Shown here: one piece after another, positions 40,431-48,648 of the stretch
Numbering within the stretch: the first letter of the stretch is position 1
Layout: each line of letters begins with the position of its first letter
NCBI GenBank assembly: GCA_021775875.1
Contig: JAJFHA010000028.1
Span: 1 to 64,000 of the forward strand
Source of the DNA: Hyphomicrobiales bacterium
GTDB taxonomy: Bacteria > Pseudomonadota > Alphaproteobacteria > Rhizobiales > NORP267
DNA length: 64,000 bases
Direction of reading: 5' to 3'
The notes under the pieces: generated by a model
The model's input: only the letters and a program-made list of their open reading frames with translations
Told to the model about the DNA's origin: nothing
Database searches by the model: none
Made by a program: the position numbers and the translations under genes

Positions 40431-41444
40431 CTAAATATTTAGAAATGTGGCCGGGTCGATAGCCTTTGGGCCATCGTCGCGCGTCCATATTTGCGCCGGT
40501 CCGAAATCCACGCGCTGGTGCGGTTCGGTCCAGTTGATATCCGGCATGGCACCGACAATGCCGTGAGGATTTTGGTCGCCATCGTTGAGATAATAGCCTT
40601 CCAGATTGGTCTGGAAGGCTATTGTGTTGGCGACATTCTGCCAGGAATATAAATCCCGCGCATAGCCCCAAAGGTTTGGGAAATCGATCAGGCGTTTTCG
40701 CGTGCAGCGGAAATGGGTGGCGTAAACTGAATCAAACCGGACCAGGGTCGGGAATAGCCGCCAATCGGTTTCGGTGATCACCTGGCCAAACAAATAACGT
40801 TTTGCGGCGAGCCGCTCTTCGAGACTGGCCAGCGCCGCAAACACATCCTCAATCGCGTCATCATAGGCCTGTTGTTTTTGTGCCAACCCGGCGCGATAGA
40901 CCCCGTTTGACAATTTGACATGAATTTGTTCGTTCAAATCATCGATCTCTTCGAGCAAAGTTTCAGGGGTCAGGGTATAATCCGGTGCACCGGGAATATC
41001 GTTCAGGTCGCGCATTATTCTGGCGGATTCATTGGAGAGGATATTCCCTTCAAAACGATCCCAAATTACGGGAATGGTGACGCGCCCGGTAAATTCAGGA
41101 TCGGTTGCCGTATAAAGCTGGTGGAGGTGCTTGGCGGGCTGACCGACCGGATCGTCGGTGAAATTGTCGGGGTTTATTGCATAGCCTTCGATGCGAGCGC
41201 CCCCGGCAATCCTCAATGGAATTTGCGATGACAGACCTTTGACAGCACGCACCAATAACGCCCGGTGGGACCAAGGGCAGCTCATCGAAGCCACCATGAT
41301 ATAGCGGTTGGTGTCAGCGGGAGAATCGATAAATAATTGCGCTGAAAGATTTTGAGCGAGCGTGCTGGCTTTGCGTTTGAACGCGCCGTCCTGGATAAAA
41401 TTATCGGCGTCTTCCTGCCAGTGCCCGTCAACCAGCATTCCCAT
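40431..41444 (-). CDS. Xi-class glutathione transferase / glutathionyl-hydroquinone reductase-like
   Basis: 337-residue protein with a thioredoxin-like domain carrying YIMVASMSCPWSHRALLVRAVKGL (the Cys in SCPWSHR is the active-site nucleophile) and a helical C-terminal domain with YRAGLAQKQQAYDDAIEDVFAALASLEERLAAKRYLFGQVITETDWRLFPTLVRFD. These are signatures of glutathionyl-hydroquinone reductases (YqjG/PcpF type), which reduce glutathionyl-(hydro)quinones. It lies between the beta-oxidation operon (convergent) and the paired acyl-CoA dehydrogenases. A role in detoxifying quinones formed in aromatic catabolism is plausible. Confidence 0.9.
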   Translation of the reverse strand: MGMLVDGHWQEDADNFIQDGAFKRKASTLAQNLSAQLFIDSPADTNRYIMVASMSCPWSHRALLVRAVKGLSSQIPLRIAGGARIEGYAINPDNFTDDPVGQPAKHLHQLYTATDPEFTGRVTIPVIWDRFEGNILSNESARIMRDLNDIPGAPDYTLTPETLLEEIDDLNEQIHVKLSNGVYRAGLAQKQQAYDDAIEDVFAALASLEERLAAKRYLFGQVITETDWRLFPTLVRFDSVYATHFRCTRKRLIDFPNLWGYARDLYSWQNVANTIAFQTNLEGYYLNDGDQNPHGIVGAMPDINWTEPHQRVDFGPAQIWTRDDGPKAIDPATFLNI

Positions 41445-41482
41445 TTATGATACCTTCGCTGAGCTAGATTTAGCTAACTCTG

Positions 41483-42610
41483 TTACGCCCCGGTAAACCG
41501 GCGCAGGTGGTAATCGATATTGCCAAACAGGCTGTTGATCATGGTCAGGCGTTTAAAATAATAACCAACATACATTTCTTCGGTCATGCCCATGCCGCCG
41601 TGGATCTGGATTGCTTCCTGGCCAACCTTGCGGCCCGCATTGCCAACCTGAATCTTGAGCGCGGAAATTGTGCGCGAGGCATCATCGGCTCCGGCATCCA
41701 TTGCCATTGCGGCGCGGTAGAGCAGGGATTTGGTCTGCTCATATTCCATGAACATTTCTGACATGCGATGCTGGAGCACTTGGAAGCTGCCGATCGGGAC
41801 GCCGAATTGTTTGCGGGTTCTGGAAAATTCCACGGTCGCCTTATAAAGCATTTCCATAGCCCCAACCGCTTCGGCACAGGAGGCCAGAATGGCTTCTTCA
41901 ATGGCATTGTTCAGGATGGCGTAACCGCCGTGCAATTCACCGATGACGGCGTCGGCGCTTACCGCCACCTCATCAAACACAATTTCCGACGCCCTGAAGC
42001 CGTCCTGGGTCGGGTAATTCTGACGGCTCACGCCTTTTGCGCTGGCATCGACCAGAAACAGCGTAACGCCATCGGGGTCGTGCTGCTGGCCGTGGGTGCG
42101 CGCCGAGATGATCAGCCTGTCGGCGGCCGGGCCGTTGAGGACTACGCTCTTGTCGCCGTCGATGACAAACCCCTCGCCGGTTTCGGTCGCCATGGTTGAA
42201 ACATTGGCCGGGTTATAGCGCCCGTCGGGTTCGCAATAGGCGAGCGCTAATTGTATAGAGCCATCGATGATTGCCGGGATCAGGGCTTCTTTCTGCGCGG
42301 CGGACGCTGCCTGGCGCAGCGCGGATCCAGCCAGAATGGCGGTTGCCAGGAAGGGCTCCAGCACCGGGCCACGGCCAAAGGCTTCAAAAATGATCATGGT
42401 CTCGACCGCGCCGCCGCCAAAGCCGCCATCTTCTTCCGGGAATGGCAATCCGAGCCATCCAAGTTCGGCGAACATATTCCAGTTTTCACTGCTGAAACCT
42501 TGTTCGCTGGATTCGATTTTACGGCGCATATCGGGTTCGTATTTTTCGCGCACAAAACGCTCGACAAAGTCGCGAACCATTTCCTGCTCTTCGCTGAAAG
42601 AGAAATTCAT
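41483..42610 (-). CDS. Acyl-CoA dehydrogenase, FAD-binding partner of a pair
   Basis: 375-residue acyl-CoA dehydrogenase. The C-terminal part has FSRTRKQFGVPIGSFQVLQHRMSEMFMEYEQTKSLLYRA and EAIQIHGGMGMTEEMYVGYYFKRL, i.e. the complete RKQFG flavin-binding motif. The middle domain is less typical (LALAYCEPDGRYNPANVSTMATETGEGFVIDGDKSVVLNG). It follows the 399-residue paralogue by 24 bp. The two have complementary motifs, as in the alpha2-beta2 dehydrogenases of steroid side-chain degradation, so they may form one enzyme; inferred. Confidence 0.9.
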   Translation of the reverse strand: MNFSFSEEQEMVRDFVERFVREKYEPDMRRKIESSEQGFSSENWNMFAELGWLGLPFPEEDGGFGGGAVETMIIFEAFGRGPVLEPFLATAILAGSALRQAASAAQKEALIPAIIDGSIQLALAYCEPDGRYNPANVSTMATETGEGFVIDGDKSVVLNGPAADRLIISARTHGQQHDPDGVTLFLVDASAKGVSRQNYPTQDGFRASEIVFDEVAVSADAVIGELHGGYAILNNAIEEAILASCAEAVGAMEMLYKATVEFSRTRKQFGVPIGSFQVLQHRMSEMFMEYEQTKSLLYRAAMAMDAGADDASRTISALKIQVGNAGRKVGQEAIQIHGGMGMTEEMYVGYYFKRLTMINSLFGNIDYHLRRFTGA

Positions 42611-42634
42611 GAACTGAATACCTGTCTTGAAATA

Positions 42635-43834
42635 TCAGAGACCGAGAACGGCCTTGGCGATGATGTTCTTCTGGATTTCATTGGACCCGCCATAGATGGA
42701 GGTCTTGCGAAAATTAAAATATTTTGATGTGGCATCGGCAGCCCAGCCTGGGCCAACACTGTCCACGTTTGATCCGGGCACGTAAAATTCCGGCAGATAC
42801 GGCGTTGCGTAATTGCCGGCTAATTCGACGAATAGCTCCGTTATCAATTGTTGGATTTCTGTGCCCTTGATTTTCAGGATTGAGGATTCAGGCCCCGGCG
42901 CTTTCCCGGTCTGGACCGCAGCGAGGGTTCTAAGCTCGGTAAATTCGAGCGCCATCAACTCAATCTCGACCAGCGCCAGGCGGCGCATAAAATCAGCATC
43001 ATCGGTCATCATTTCACCAAAGCCATTGTCGGTTTTGGTGGCGATGGCGCGGATGGTTTCGATCTGTTCTTTGGAGCGGGCGACGCCTGCAATGCCGGTC
43101 CGCTCGTGGGTCAGCAACATCTTGGCGTAGGTCCAGCCCGCGCCTTCTTCGCCGATCAGGTTATCAACCGGTACGCGGACATTCTCGAAATGGACATCAT
43201 TGACTTCGCGGCCGCCATCGATGGTGACGATCGGGTTGACGGTGATGCCCGGTGATTTCATGTCGATCAGGAGGAAAGAAATACCAAGTTGCTTTTTCTC
43301 TTCTGTCGAGGTGCGTACCAGGCAGAAAATCCAGTCGGCATATTGGGCGAAGGTGGTCCAGGTTTTCTGGCCAGTGACGATATAATGATCGCCGTCACGT
43401 TCGGCTTTGGTCGAAAGCGAGGCAAGGTCAGACCCAGCGCCCGGTTCGGAAAATCCCTGACACCACCAGATGTCGCTTTCGAGAATACCGGGCAGGAAAC
43501 GCTTTTTCTGTTCGTCGTTGCCAAAGGTGTAAATAATCGGACCGACCATGCCGAGGCCGAACGGGACCAGACGCGGTGCACCGGCACGGGCCATTTCGGT
43601 TTCGAAAATATATTTTTGCGAGGGCGACCAACCGGTGCCACCATATTCTTCAGGCCAGTTGGGTGCGATCCATCCTTGCGCGTGGAGCGCTTTTTGCGAA
43701 CGCACCATATCGTCGCTGGAGAGCGATTGCCGGTTTGCAGATTTTTCCAGAATATCAGCAGGATATTCGGTCTCGAAGAATGTCCGCACTTCTTTCTGGA
43801 AGGCAATTTCTTCGGGGTTAAAAGAAATGTCCAT
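42635..43834 (-). CDS. Acyl-CoA dehydrogenase, second partner of a pair
   Basis: 399-residue acyl-CoA dehydrogenase: WCQGFSEPGAGSDLASLSTKAERDGDHYIVTGQKTWTTFAQYADWIFCLVRT is a textbook middle domain, and the C-terminus is KTSIYGGSNEIQKNIIAKAVLGL. The RKQFG-type flavin motif found in the partner gene is replaced here by HERTGIAGVARSKEQIETIR. First gene of the minus-strand pair. The CoA substrate is unknown; the length and pairing recall dehydrogenases for bulky (steroid-like or branched) acyl-CoAs. Confidence 0.9.
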   Translation of the reverse strand: MDISFNPEEIAFQKEVRTFFETEYPADILEKSANRQSLSSDDMVRSQKALHAQGWIAPNWPEEYGGTGWSPSQKYIFETEMARAGAPRLVPFGLGMVGPIIYTFGNDEQKKRFLPGILESDIWWCQGFSEPGAGSDLASLSTKAERDGDHYIVTGQKTWTTFAQYADWIFCLVRTSTEEKKQLGISFLLIDMKSPGITVNPIVTIDGGREVNDVHFENVRVPVDNLIGEEGAGWTYAKMLLTHERTGIAGVARSKEQIETIRAIATKTDNGFGEMMTDDADFMRRLALVEIELMALEFTELRTLAAVQTGKAPGPESSILKIKGTEIQQLITELFVELAGNYATPYLPEFYVPGSNVDSVGPGWAADATSKYFNFRKTSIYGGSNEIQKNIIAKAVLGL

Positions 43835-44022
43835 ATTATCATTCCCTGTTTGCTTGCCCGCACCATATCTTTAGCGATGATAATCCGCTTCTGCAATGTG
43901 ACCAGGGTGTGATCCGGAGATATTGAGCCTGTTCGGTGATTTTATGTCCTGATCTGGCGGCTTGCGCTCATTGGAATTCTTGCTTAGCGTTTTGGAAATC
44001 AAAAACCTGGGGGAAAATCACG

Positions 44023-45222
44023 ATGCTGCCTTTTCTTTATTCGATGATGGTGGTTGCCTCTCTTGTGATTGGGACACAACCGGCGCTGGCACAATCGTGT
44101 CATAACGGGGCCAGTTTCAATACCTGGCTCGATGATTTCCGGCGATTTGCCGGGTCTCAGGGGGTTTCGTCGCGGACCATAAATAGCGCCCTGAATGGCC
44201 TCACGTTTAATCAGAGGGTGGTTGATCAGGATCGTCGTCAGCGGGTTTTCACCCAGACATTTCTGCAATTCTCTGATCGCATGGTGGCGCAATATCGGCT
44301 TGATCGAGGACGTCGGCATATCGCTGACAAAAATTCGATGTTTTCGCGCATCGAGCGTGAATTTGGAGTGCCAGCGCCAGTGCTGGTAGGTTTTTGGGGG
44401 CTGGAGACGGATTTTGGTGCCAATATAGGTGATATGTCGGTGCTGCGCTCGCTGGCAACGCTGGCTTATGATTGCCGTCGCCCGGAACGGTTTCGCGGTG
44501 AATTGCTGGCAGCGTTGCGGATTATCGACAAGGGTGATCTGACTGCCGCCCAGATGGTCGGGCCGTGGGCCGGTGAAATGGGCCAGACCCAGTTTTTGGC
44601 ATCTCATTATGACAATTATGGCATTGATTATGACGGTGACGGGCGGCGCGATTTGTTGCGTAGTTCGGCGGATTCGCTTGCCTCCGCCGCTAATCTGCTG
44701 AAGGCGCATGGATGGCGGCGCGGCGAGCCGTGGCTCGAAGAAGTGCAGGTGCCGTCGCAGATGCCCTGGGAAGAAGCCGGGCTTGATATCCGTCATTCGC
44801 GCTCCGACTGGAGCCGGTGGGGGGTGAAATATATTGACGGGCGGGCGCTGTCATCCGACCGGACGCAGGCCGCTCTGCTGTTGCCGATGGGGCGCAACGG
44901 TCCGGCGTTTTTGGCCTATCGCAATTTCGATGTTTATCTGGAATGGAACCAGTCGTTTATCTATTCGATCACGGCTGGATATTATGCGACCCGGCTCGCG
45001 GGAGCTTCGCGGGTCAGCCGGGGCCGGGCAGAGGTTTCGCCGCTTACCTATGAGCAAACGAAAGAGCTGCAACGGCGCCTTTCAAACGCCGGGCATAATG
45101 TGGGGCGGATTGACGGCATTATCGGTGCCAATACCCGCGCAGCGGTTCGTACCGTCCAACTGCAATTGGGGCTGCCGGCGGATTCCTATCCGACGCTGGA
45201 ACTGTTGCGACGCCTGAACTGA
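44023..45222 (+). CDS. Lytic murein transglycosylase (MltB-like) with peptidoglycan-binding domain
   Basis: 399 residues. Signal peptide MLPFLYSMMVVASLVIGTQPALAQS, then an SLT-2/MltB-type catalytic domain with the catalytic Glu in VGFWGLETDFGANIG and GEMGQTQFLASHYDNYGIDYDGDGRRDLL. A C-terminal peptidoglycan-binding-1 domain spans about residues 335-395 (ELQRRLSNAGHNVGRIDGIIGANTRAAVRTVQLQLGLP). The start at 44023 follows a G-rich SD, and the track start at 43936 would bury the signal peptide. Cleaves glycan strands in the periplasm. Confidence 0.9.
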   Translation: MLPFLYSMMVVASLVIGTQPALAQSCHNGASFNTWLDDFRRFAGSQGVSSRTINSALNGLTFNQRVVDQDRRQRVFTQTFLQFSDRMVAQYRLDRGRRHIADKNSMFSRIEREFGVPAPVLVGFWGLETDFGANIGDMSVLRSLATLAYDCRRPERFRGELLAALRIIDKGDLTAAQMVGPWAGEMGQTQFLASHYDNYGIDYDGDGRRDLLRSSADSLASAANLLKAHGWRRGEPWLEEVQVPSQMPWEEAGLDIRHSRSDWSRWGVKYIDGRALSSDRTQAALLLPMGRNGPAFLAYRNFDVYLEWNQSFIYSITAGYYATRLAGASRVSRGRAEVSPLTYEQTKELQRRLSNAGHNVGRIDGIIGANTRAAVRTVQLQLGLPADSYPTLELLRRLN

Positions 45223-45260
45223 CCAAAAACAGTTTTTCAAATAGAATATGAGGAAATCCG

Positions 45261-46361
45261 ATGCCAAGAACCACACCACCGTTTCGCGCTGATCATGTGG
45301 GAAGCCTGTTGCGCCCGCAAGCGATCAAGGACGCCCGGGTTAAATTCAACGCGGGAGAGATTGATAGCGCGGCGCTCGCAGAGATTGAAGACCGCGAAAT
45401 AATCGCAGCCATCAAGCGACAGGAAGAGGTCGGGCTGCAAGCGGTCACTGACGGCGAATTTCGCCGGGCCTGGTGGCATTTCGATTTTCTGCAAGATCTG
45501 GACGGGATGGAAAAATACGATACCGGCACCGGCATCCAGTTTGAAGGGGTCGAGACCAAAGCCGACGGGGTCAGGGTTTGTGGCAAGGTTGGGTTCTCAA
45601 CCCATCCGATGATCGAGCATTTCAAATTTGTTCAGGCCAACACCGAGAGAATGGCGAAATTTACGATTCCCTCGCCAAGCGTGCCGCATTTCCGGCCCGG
45701 GCGGAAAGCCATCGGGGAAGAATTTTATCCCGATCTTGCTGATTTTTTCACCGATCTTGGCGACGCCTATAAAGGCGCGGTCAATGCGTTTGCTGATGCC
45801 GGGTGCAAATATCTGCAACTGGACGAGACCAATTTCACCTATCTCTGTGACGAGACCCAGCGCCAGATGGTGATCGACCGGGGCGAAGACCCTGACCCGT
45901 TGCCGGAGATTTATGCCGGAATGGTCAACAAGGCGATTTCAGAAATTCCCGACGACATGACCATCACCATGCATTTGTGCCGGGGCAATTTCCGCTCTAC
46001 CTGGATTGCCCAGGGTGGCTATGAGCCGGTTGCTGAGGTGCTGTTCAACAGCATGGATGTGCATGGCTATTTCATGGAATATGATTCTGAACGCGCTGGC
46101 GGGTTTGAACCTTTGCGGTTTGTGCCCAAGGGCAAAATGATTGTGCTCGGGCTGGTCACCTCGAAGACCGGTGATCTGGAATCAAAAGACGACCTCAAGG
46201 CACGGATCGAAGAAGCCGCCAAATATGTTGATATCGACCAGCTTTGCCTCAGCCCGCAATGCGGGTTTGCCTCAACCGAAGAAGGCAACGTGCTTAGCGA
46301 AGCTCAGCAATGGAAGAAGCTCGAAATGATCGTCGAACTTGCCGAAGAGGTCTGGGGGTAG
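45261..46361 (+). CDS. MetE C-terminal-domain-like (cobalamin-independent methionine synthase II family) protein
   Basis: 366-residue TIM barrel starting FRADHVGSLLRPQAIKDARVKFNAGEI, the signature of the YxjG/MetE-C-like family. Candidate zinc ligands are seen in TITMHLCRGNFRSTW and LSPQCGFAST. It lacks the N-terminal half of MetE. Such stand-alone proteins transfer methyl or thiol-linked groups and several are of unknown function. It lies 93 bp ahead of the gentisate dioxygenase gene on the same strand, so a role in demethylating or preparing a catabolic substrate is possible; that is speculation. Confidence 0.82.
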   Translation: MPRTTPPFRADHVGSLLRPQAIKDARVKFNAGEIDSAALAEIEDREIIAAIKRQEEVGLQAVTDGEFRRAWWHFDFLQDLDGMEKYDTGTGIQFEGVETKADGVRVCGKVGFSTHPMIEHFKFVQANTERMAKFTIPSPSVPHFRPGRKAIGEEFYPDLADFFTDLGDAYKGAVNAFADAGCKYLQLDETNFTYLCDETQRQMVIDRGEDPDPLPEIYAGMVNKAISEIPDDMTITMHLCRGNFRSTWIAQGGYEPVAEVLFNSMDVHGYFMEYDSERAGGFEPLRFVPKGKMIVLGLVTSKTGDLESKDDLKARIEEAAKYVDIDQLCLSPQCGFASTEEGNVLSEAQQWKKLEMIVELAEEVWG

Positions 46362-46408
46362 GGTCACGAAAACGATCTGTGGGCTTTGCGGCTTGCCAAA
46401 CCGGTTTT

Positions 46409-46429
46409 TTAATTAATATACCTAATTAA
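46409..46429. promoter_or_regulatory. AT-rich palindrome upstream of gentisate dioxygenase
   Basis: TTAATTA-ATATACC-TAATTAA (arms 46409-46415 and 46423-46429, 7-bp spacer) is a perfect inverted repeat 26 bp before the start codon. The form fits a MarR-type operator. The only MarR-like sequence nearby is the broken gene at 48398-48648, so the site may now be unoccupied or served by a regulator elsewhere. Confidence 0.5.
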
Positions 46430-46454
46430 ATTTCAAAAGCCGGAGGGAAGACCC

Positions 46455-47507
46455 GTGACAGAGGATACGAGCACCCAGGAAGTCAGGCAGGAATTTTATG
46501 GCCGTCTGTCACCCCATAGCATGACGCCGCTCTGGGAAGTGTTGAAAGATCTTTTGAAAAGCGAGCCTGAAGCCAAGGCTGTTCCCTACAGGTGGAAATA
46601 TTCTGATGTGCGACCGCTGCTGCTTGAATCAGGCGGACTGGTGACGGCTGAGGAAGCTGAGCGCCGGGTGCTGGTTCTGGAAAACCCGTCTTATCCGGGT
46701 CAGACCCGCACAACCGCCTCGCTGTATGCTGGTATCCAGTTGATCCTGCCGGGCGAAGTGGCTCCAGCCCATCGTCATACCCCGTCGGCGTTGCGGTTTC
46801 TGCTTGAAGGCGAACAGGGTTTTACGGCGGTTGGCGGCGAGCGGACCATCATGAAGCCCGGTGATTTTATCATTACCCCGTCTTGGGCGTGGCATGACCA
46901 TGGCAACGAAAGCGACGGCCCGGTTGTGTGGATGGACGGGCTCGATATCCCAATGCTTGGATTTTATGAAGCGGTATTTATGGAAGGCCATAACGATCTG
47001 CAACAAAGTGTTGGCCGCCCCACAGGGGATGCGATTGCACGCTTTGGTCAGGGCATGTTGCCGATCTCGGGTGATGAAGCGCATCGGTACGGACAGAATT
47101 CGCCGATCTTCAATTATCCCTATGAACGCACCCGCGAAGCTTTGGTGGTATCGGCCCAGGGCGAAGACCCCGACCCGCATCTTGCCACCACGTTGCGATA
47201 CGCCAATCCGGTTGATGGCGGCTGGGCGATGCCGACCATGTCCACCTGGATGACCCATGTCAAAGCCGGGTGGGATACAACACCGATCCGCTCGACCGAT
47301 TCTATGGTGATGGCGGTTGCCGAAGGTGAGGCCAGCATCACTATTGGAGACACAACATATGATGTCGGGCCGCGGGATGTGGTCGCGATACCCGGTTGGC
47401 AATGGCGCAAAATCCGCGCAAAAAGTGATTGCTTCCTGTTCTTCTTCTCGGACCGGGTCGTGCACGAAAAGCTTGGATTTTTCCGCGAAGAACGCCAGGC
47501 TATCTGA
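46455..47507 (+). CDS. Gentisate 1,2-dioxygenase
   Basis: 350-residue bicupin Fe(II) dioxygenase that opens the ring of gentisate (2,5-dihydroxybenzoate) to maleylpyruvate. The N-terminal cupin has the iron-binding APAHRHTPSALRFLLEGE and SWAWHDHGNESDGPVVWMDGLDIP. The C-terminal cupin is degenerate (YDVGPRDVVAIPGWQWRKIRA). Length and motifs fit the GtdA/SdgD family. GTG start with CGGAGGG upstream. An FAH-family hydrolase follows after 18 bp, as expected for the gentisate pathway. Confidence 0.92.
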   Translation: MTEDTSTQEVRQEFYGRLSPHSMTPLWEVLKDLLKSEPEAKAVPYRWKYSDVRPLLLESGGLVTAEEAERRVLVLENPSYPGQTRTTASLYAGIQLILPGEVAPAHRHTPSALRFLLEGEQGFTAVGGERTIMKPGDFIITPSWAWHDHGNESDGPVVWMDGLDIPMLGFYEAVFMEGHNDLQQSVGRPTGDAIARFGQGMLPISGDEAHRYGQNSPIFNYPYERTREALVVSAQGEDPDPHLATTLRYANPVDGGWAMPTMSTWMTHVKAGWDTTPIRSTDSMVMAVAEGEASITIGDTTYDVGPRDVVAIPGWQWRKIRAKSDCFLFFFSDRVVHEKLGFFREERQAI

Positions 47508-47525
47508 CAACCGGAGCTATAATTT

Positions 47526-48377
47526 ATGAGAATTTGTCGTTTTGATGATAATCGGCTTGGCCTGGTTGAGGGGGATGAGGTCGTCGATGTTTCATCTGCG
47601 CTTGATCAGCTTCCGGCTGTGCGCTGGCCGTACCCGCCGGGGGATTTGCTGATCCGCCATCTGGAAGAATTGTGGCCACATCTGGAAGCGGCGGCGAAGA
47701 CGGGCGAACGTCTCAAAATTTCGGACGTGACGTTGCGGAGTCCGGTTGCGAATCCTGGCAAAATCCTTGCCGCGCCGGTCAATTACGCCAAGCATATTGA
47801 AGAGGCTCGCGCCGACCCCGGGATCAATTTTGGGTCCGACGTCAAGGCGATTGATCATTATGGCATCTTTCTAAAAGCGACCAGCGCGCTGGTGGGGGCT
47901 GGCGAAGGTGTGGTGGCCGGGTCCGCTGACCGGCGCACCGATCATGAGATCGAATTGGCTTTGGTGATAGGTAAGGGTGGGCGTAACATTTCAGAGGCCG
48001 AGGCGTTTGATCATATTGCCGGATATGCGATTGCGCTCGATATGACCATTCGCGGCACCGAAGATCGCTCCTACCGCAAATCTCTCGATACCTTTGCTGT
48101 GTTAGGGCCTTGGATGGTCACGGCTGACGAGTTTGGTGACCCGGCGCAAGTTGATTTCGAATTGAGGATCGATGGCGAAATACGGCAGAAGTCCAATACC
48201 CGGCATTTGATTTTTGATGTCCCGAAATTGATTGCCTATTCGTCGCAAGCCTTCACGCTGGAGCCCGGTGATATTATCATGACAGGGACACCGGAAGGCG
48301 TTGCGCCGGTCAAACCGGGCGACGTGATGGATTGTTCGATTGACGGGATCGGCACCATGCAGGTGGGTGTTCGCTAG
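47526..48377 (+). CDS. Fumarylacetoacetate hydrolase family protein, probable fumarylpyruvate/maleylpyruvate hydrolase
   Basis: 283-residue FAH-fold hydrolase: GKILAAPVNYAKHIEEA, DHEIELALVIGKGGRNISEAEAFDHIAGYAIALDMTIRG (metal-binding Glu residues) and DIIMTGTPEGVAPVKPGD. Downstream of gentisate dioxygenase it should hydrolyse fumarylpyruvate (after isomerisation) or maleylpyruvate directly, yielding pyruvate plus fumarate or maleate. No maleylpyruvate isomerase gene is visible beside it, so direct hydrolysis or an unlinked isomerase is required. Confidence 0.87.
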   Translation: MRICRFDDNRLGLVEGDEVVDVSSALDQLPAVRWPYPPGDLLIRHLEELWPHLEAAAKTGERLKISDVTLRSPVANPGKILAAPVNYAKHIEEARADPGINFGSDVKAIDHYGIFLKATSALVGAGEGVVAGSADRRTDHEIELALVIGKGGRNISEAEAFDHIAGYAIALDMTIRGTEDRSYRKSLDTFAVLGPWMVTADEFGDPAQVDFELRIDGEIRQKSNTRHLIFDVPKLIAYSSQAFTLEPGDIIMTGTPEGVAPVKPGDVMDCSIDGIGTMQVGVR

Positions 48378-48397
48378 GAGATGAGCGCACCCGCACC

Positions 48398-48648
48398 CCC
48401 TCTTCTCGTGAGCTGCAAACAACAAGCAAGATGCTCGATAAAATTGCCAGATACAGGCTGTGGCGCTAAAACTAACGAAAGCAGGCACCGAGGCGGTTGA
48501 AATTGTATATGCCTGTAGCAAAAGCCATGAAGATGCGCTGCTTGCTCAACTCAGTGAAAATGAGCGCCGCAACTTTATGGATTTGCTTGGCAAAGCTTTG
48601 AATAGCGCCAGTGCCGCTCTTGAAGACAACAATTCAGGAATCAAGTAA
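48398..48648 (+). pseudogene. Broken MarR-family regulator gene
   Basis: Two fragments in different frames. PSSRELQTTSKMLDKIA (48398-48448) reads like the recognition-helix region of a MarR winged helix and runs into a stop at 48467. After a frame change, ALKLTKAGTEAVEIVYACSKSHEDALLAQLSENERRNFMDLLGKAL (48463-48612) is the C-terminal helix pair of the same family. The ORF track lists only the second part, as a 62-residue ORF. The wing and the N-terminus are missing. It lies just after the gentisate operon, where its regulator would be expected. Its end overlaps the 3' end of kynU on the other strand. Confidence 0.6.

Noticed and set aside
46629-47510. 293-codon ORF antisense to gentisate dioxygenase
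   Set aside because: Shadow of a confident gene; translation is rich in His/Arg with no recognisable domain.
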